Of a stretch of 5,990 nucleotides of DNA, positions 5,520 to 5,990 are shown one piece after another. Position 1 is the stretch's first letter. Every line of letters starts with the position of its first letter. The DNA lies in assembly GCA_964605545.1 (NCBI GenBank), contig CAZSCX010000031.1:1-5990 (forward strand), read 5' to 3'. The stretch is from DAOTMI01 sp964605545 (GTDB lineage Bacteria; Patescibacteriota; Microgenomatia; UBA12405). A program made the translations under genes and the position numbers. The notes below the pieces were generated by a model, which was not told the DNA's origin, did not search any database, and was given only the letters and a program-made list of their open reading frames with translations.

Positions 5520-5990
5520 AACTAATATTGAAATTAAAAGAGTGGCAATTATGGGAGATGCAGAAGCCAAGAAATATTCACTTCATTATCGAGGTGCATA
5601 TAAAACTGCCTATTTATTGGCAAAAGCTGGATATATAATAGTTAATGGCGGTGGACCTGGGGTAATGTTGGCGGCAAGTTTGGGAGCAAAGGCGGCTGGA
5701 GGACGAGTGGAGTTGGTGGTGATAAATGATAAAAAACAACCGAGTAATTTTGAGGGGTCATATAAAAAAAATATTGAAACGGCACATAAAATTTATTATC
5801 AAGAAAATTACAATCAACGGTTGGGAAAGTTAGTGTCGATGTCTGATGCATTTGTTTTTTTTAAGGGAGGAACAGGAACAATTTCTGAAATTGGCCTGTG
5901 TTGGCAAATGGCAAAATTTGAATATGGTAAACATTCGCCTTTGATTTTCTATGGTTCTTTTTGGAAAAAGATTTTGAATAAAATGAAAGA
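5509..5990 (+). CDS. LOG-family (SLOG) nucleotide-processing protein, 3'-truncated by window edge
   Basis: This is a Rossmann-like LOG/TIGR00730-type protein. Characterised relatives hydrolyse nucleoside 5'-monophosphates (cytokinin ribotides or AMP) to base and ribose 5-phosphate; others were long called lysine decarboxylases in error. The frame begins at ATG 5509-5511, inside the last codons of rpe (11-nt overlap), and gives a first strand IKRVAIMGDAEA (9-20). ATG 5551 would cut that strand off. Later motifs are NGGGPGVMLAA (46-56) and the LOG signature KGGTGTISEIGL (119-130), normally PGG-x-GT-x2-E, here with Lys for Pro but keeping both glycines and E127. About 160 residues are visible and the C-terminus is missing. 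Its place after rpiB and rpe suggests it supplies ribose 5-phosphate, but this is inferred from context. The substrate cannot be read from the sequence. Confidence 0.87.
   Translation, partial: MLCKTNIEIKRVAIMGDAEAKKYSLHYRGAYKTAYLLAKAGYIIVNGGGPGVMLAASLGAKAAGGRVELVVINDKKQPSNFEGSYKKNIETAHKIYYQENYNQRLGKLVSMSDAFVFFKGGTGTISEIGLCWQMAKFEYGKHSPLIFYGSFWKKILNKMK

Overview
The window is AT-rich, gene-dense bacterial DNA with very short or overlapping gene junctions, almost no recognisable Shine-Dalgarno sequences and compact, divergent core enzymes. This style suits a small-genome bacterium such as a member of Patescibacteria (Candidate Phyla Radiation). That assignment is inference, since there is no rRNA or other phylogenetic marker here. 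The standard code fits: conserved glycines are read from GGN, tryptophans from TGG, and no recognised gene has an internal TGA.

Region 1 (2-505, + strand) is the C-terminal two thirds of an exonuclease III (Xth-type) AP endonuclease cut by the window edge. Region 2 (about 450-2374, - strand) is a small block transcribed towards it: a YgjP-like zinc metallopeptidase (1706-2374), a 292-residue protein I do not recognise (801-1679), and a weak 108-codon open frame (450-776) whose end overlaps the exonuclease gene. The exonuclease 3' end and the 3' end of the 292-codon gene share an imperfect 24-nt direct repeat 323 nt apart (19 of 24 identical). This suggests that the 108-codon frame is a degraded leftover of a local duplication.

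Region 3 (2395-5990, + strand) is a tight central-carbon operon: ribose-5-phosphate isomerase B, phosphoglycerate kinase, glyceraldehyde-3-phosphate dehydrogenase, a ribulose-phosphate 3-epimerase-like protein and a LOG-family protein that runs off the right edge. Three of the four junctions overlap by 10-11 nt and the fourth is 20 nt. The operon and the metallopeptidase gene diverge from a 20-bp spacer made of TATAAT/TATATT-like repeats, so close to both start codons that transcripts would be leaderless or nearly so.

Together, rpiB and rpe interconvert pentose phosphates, gap and pgk run lower glycolysis, and known LOG enzymes release ribose 5-phosphate from nucleoside monophosphates. An attractive but unproven reading is a ribose-salvage route feeding lower glycolysis. 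Several of the enzymes carry changes at well-known catalytic or cofactor positions: RpiB His99 to Asp, the Rpe metal His to Gln with loss of the phosphate loop, the PGK substrate Asn to Asp, and GAPDH with three changes that point towards NADP(H). I see no CRISPR array, tRNA, rRNA, insertion sequence or phage gene.
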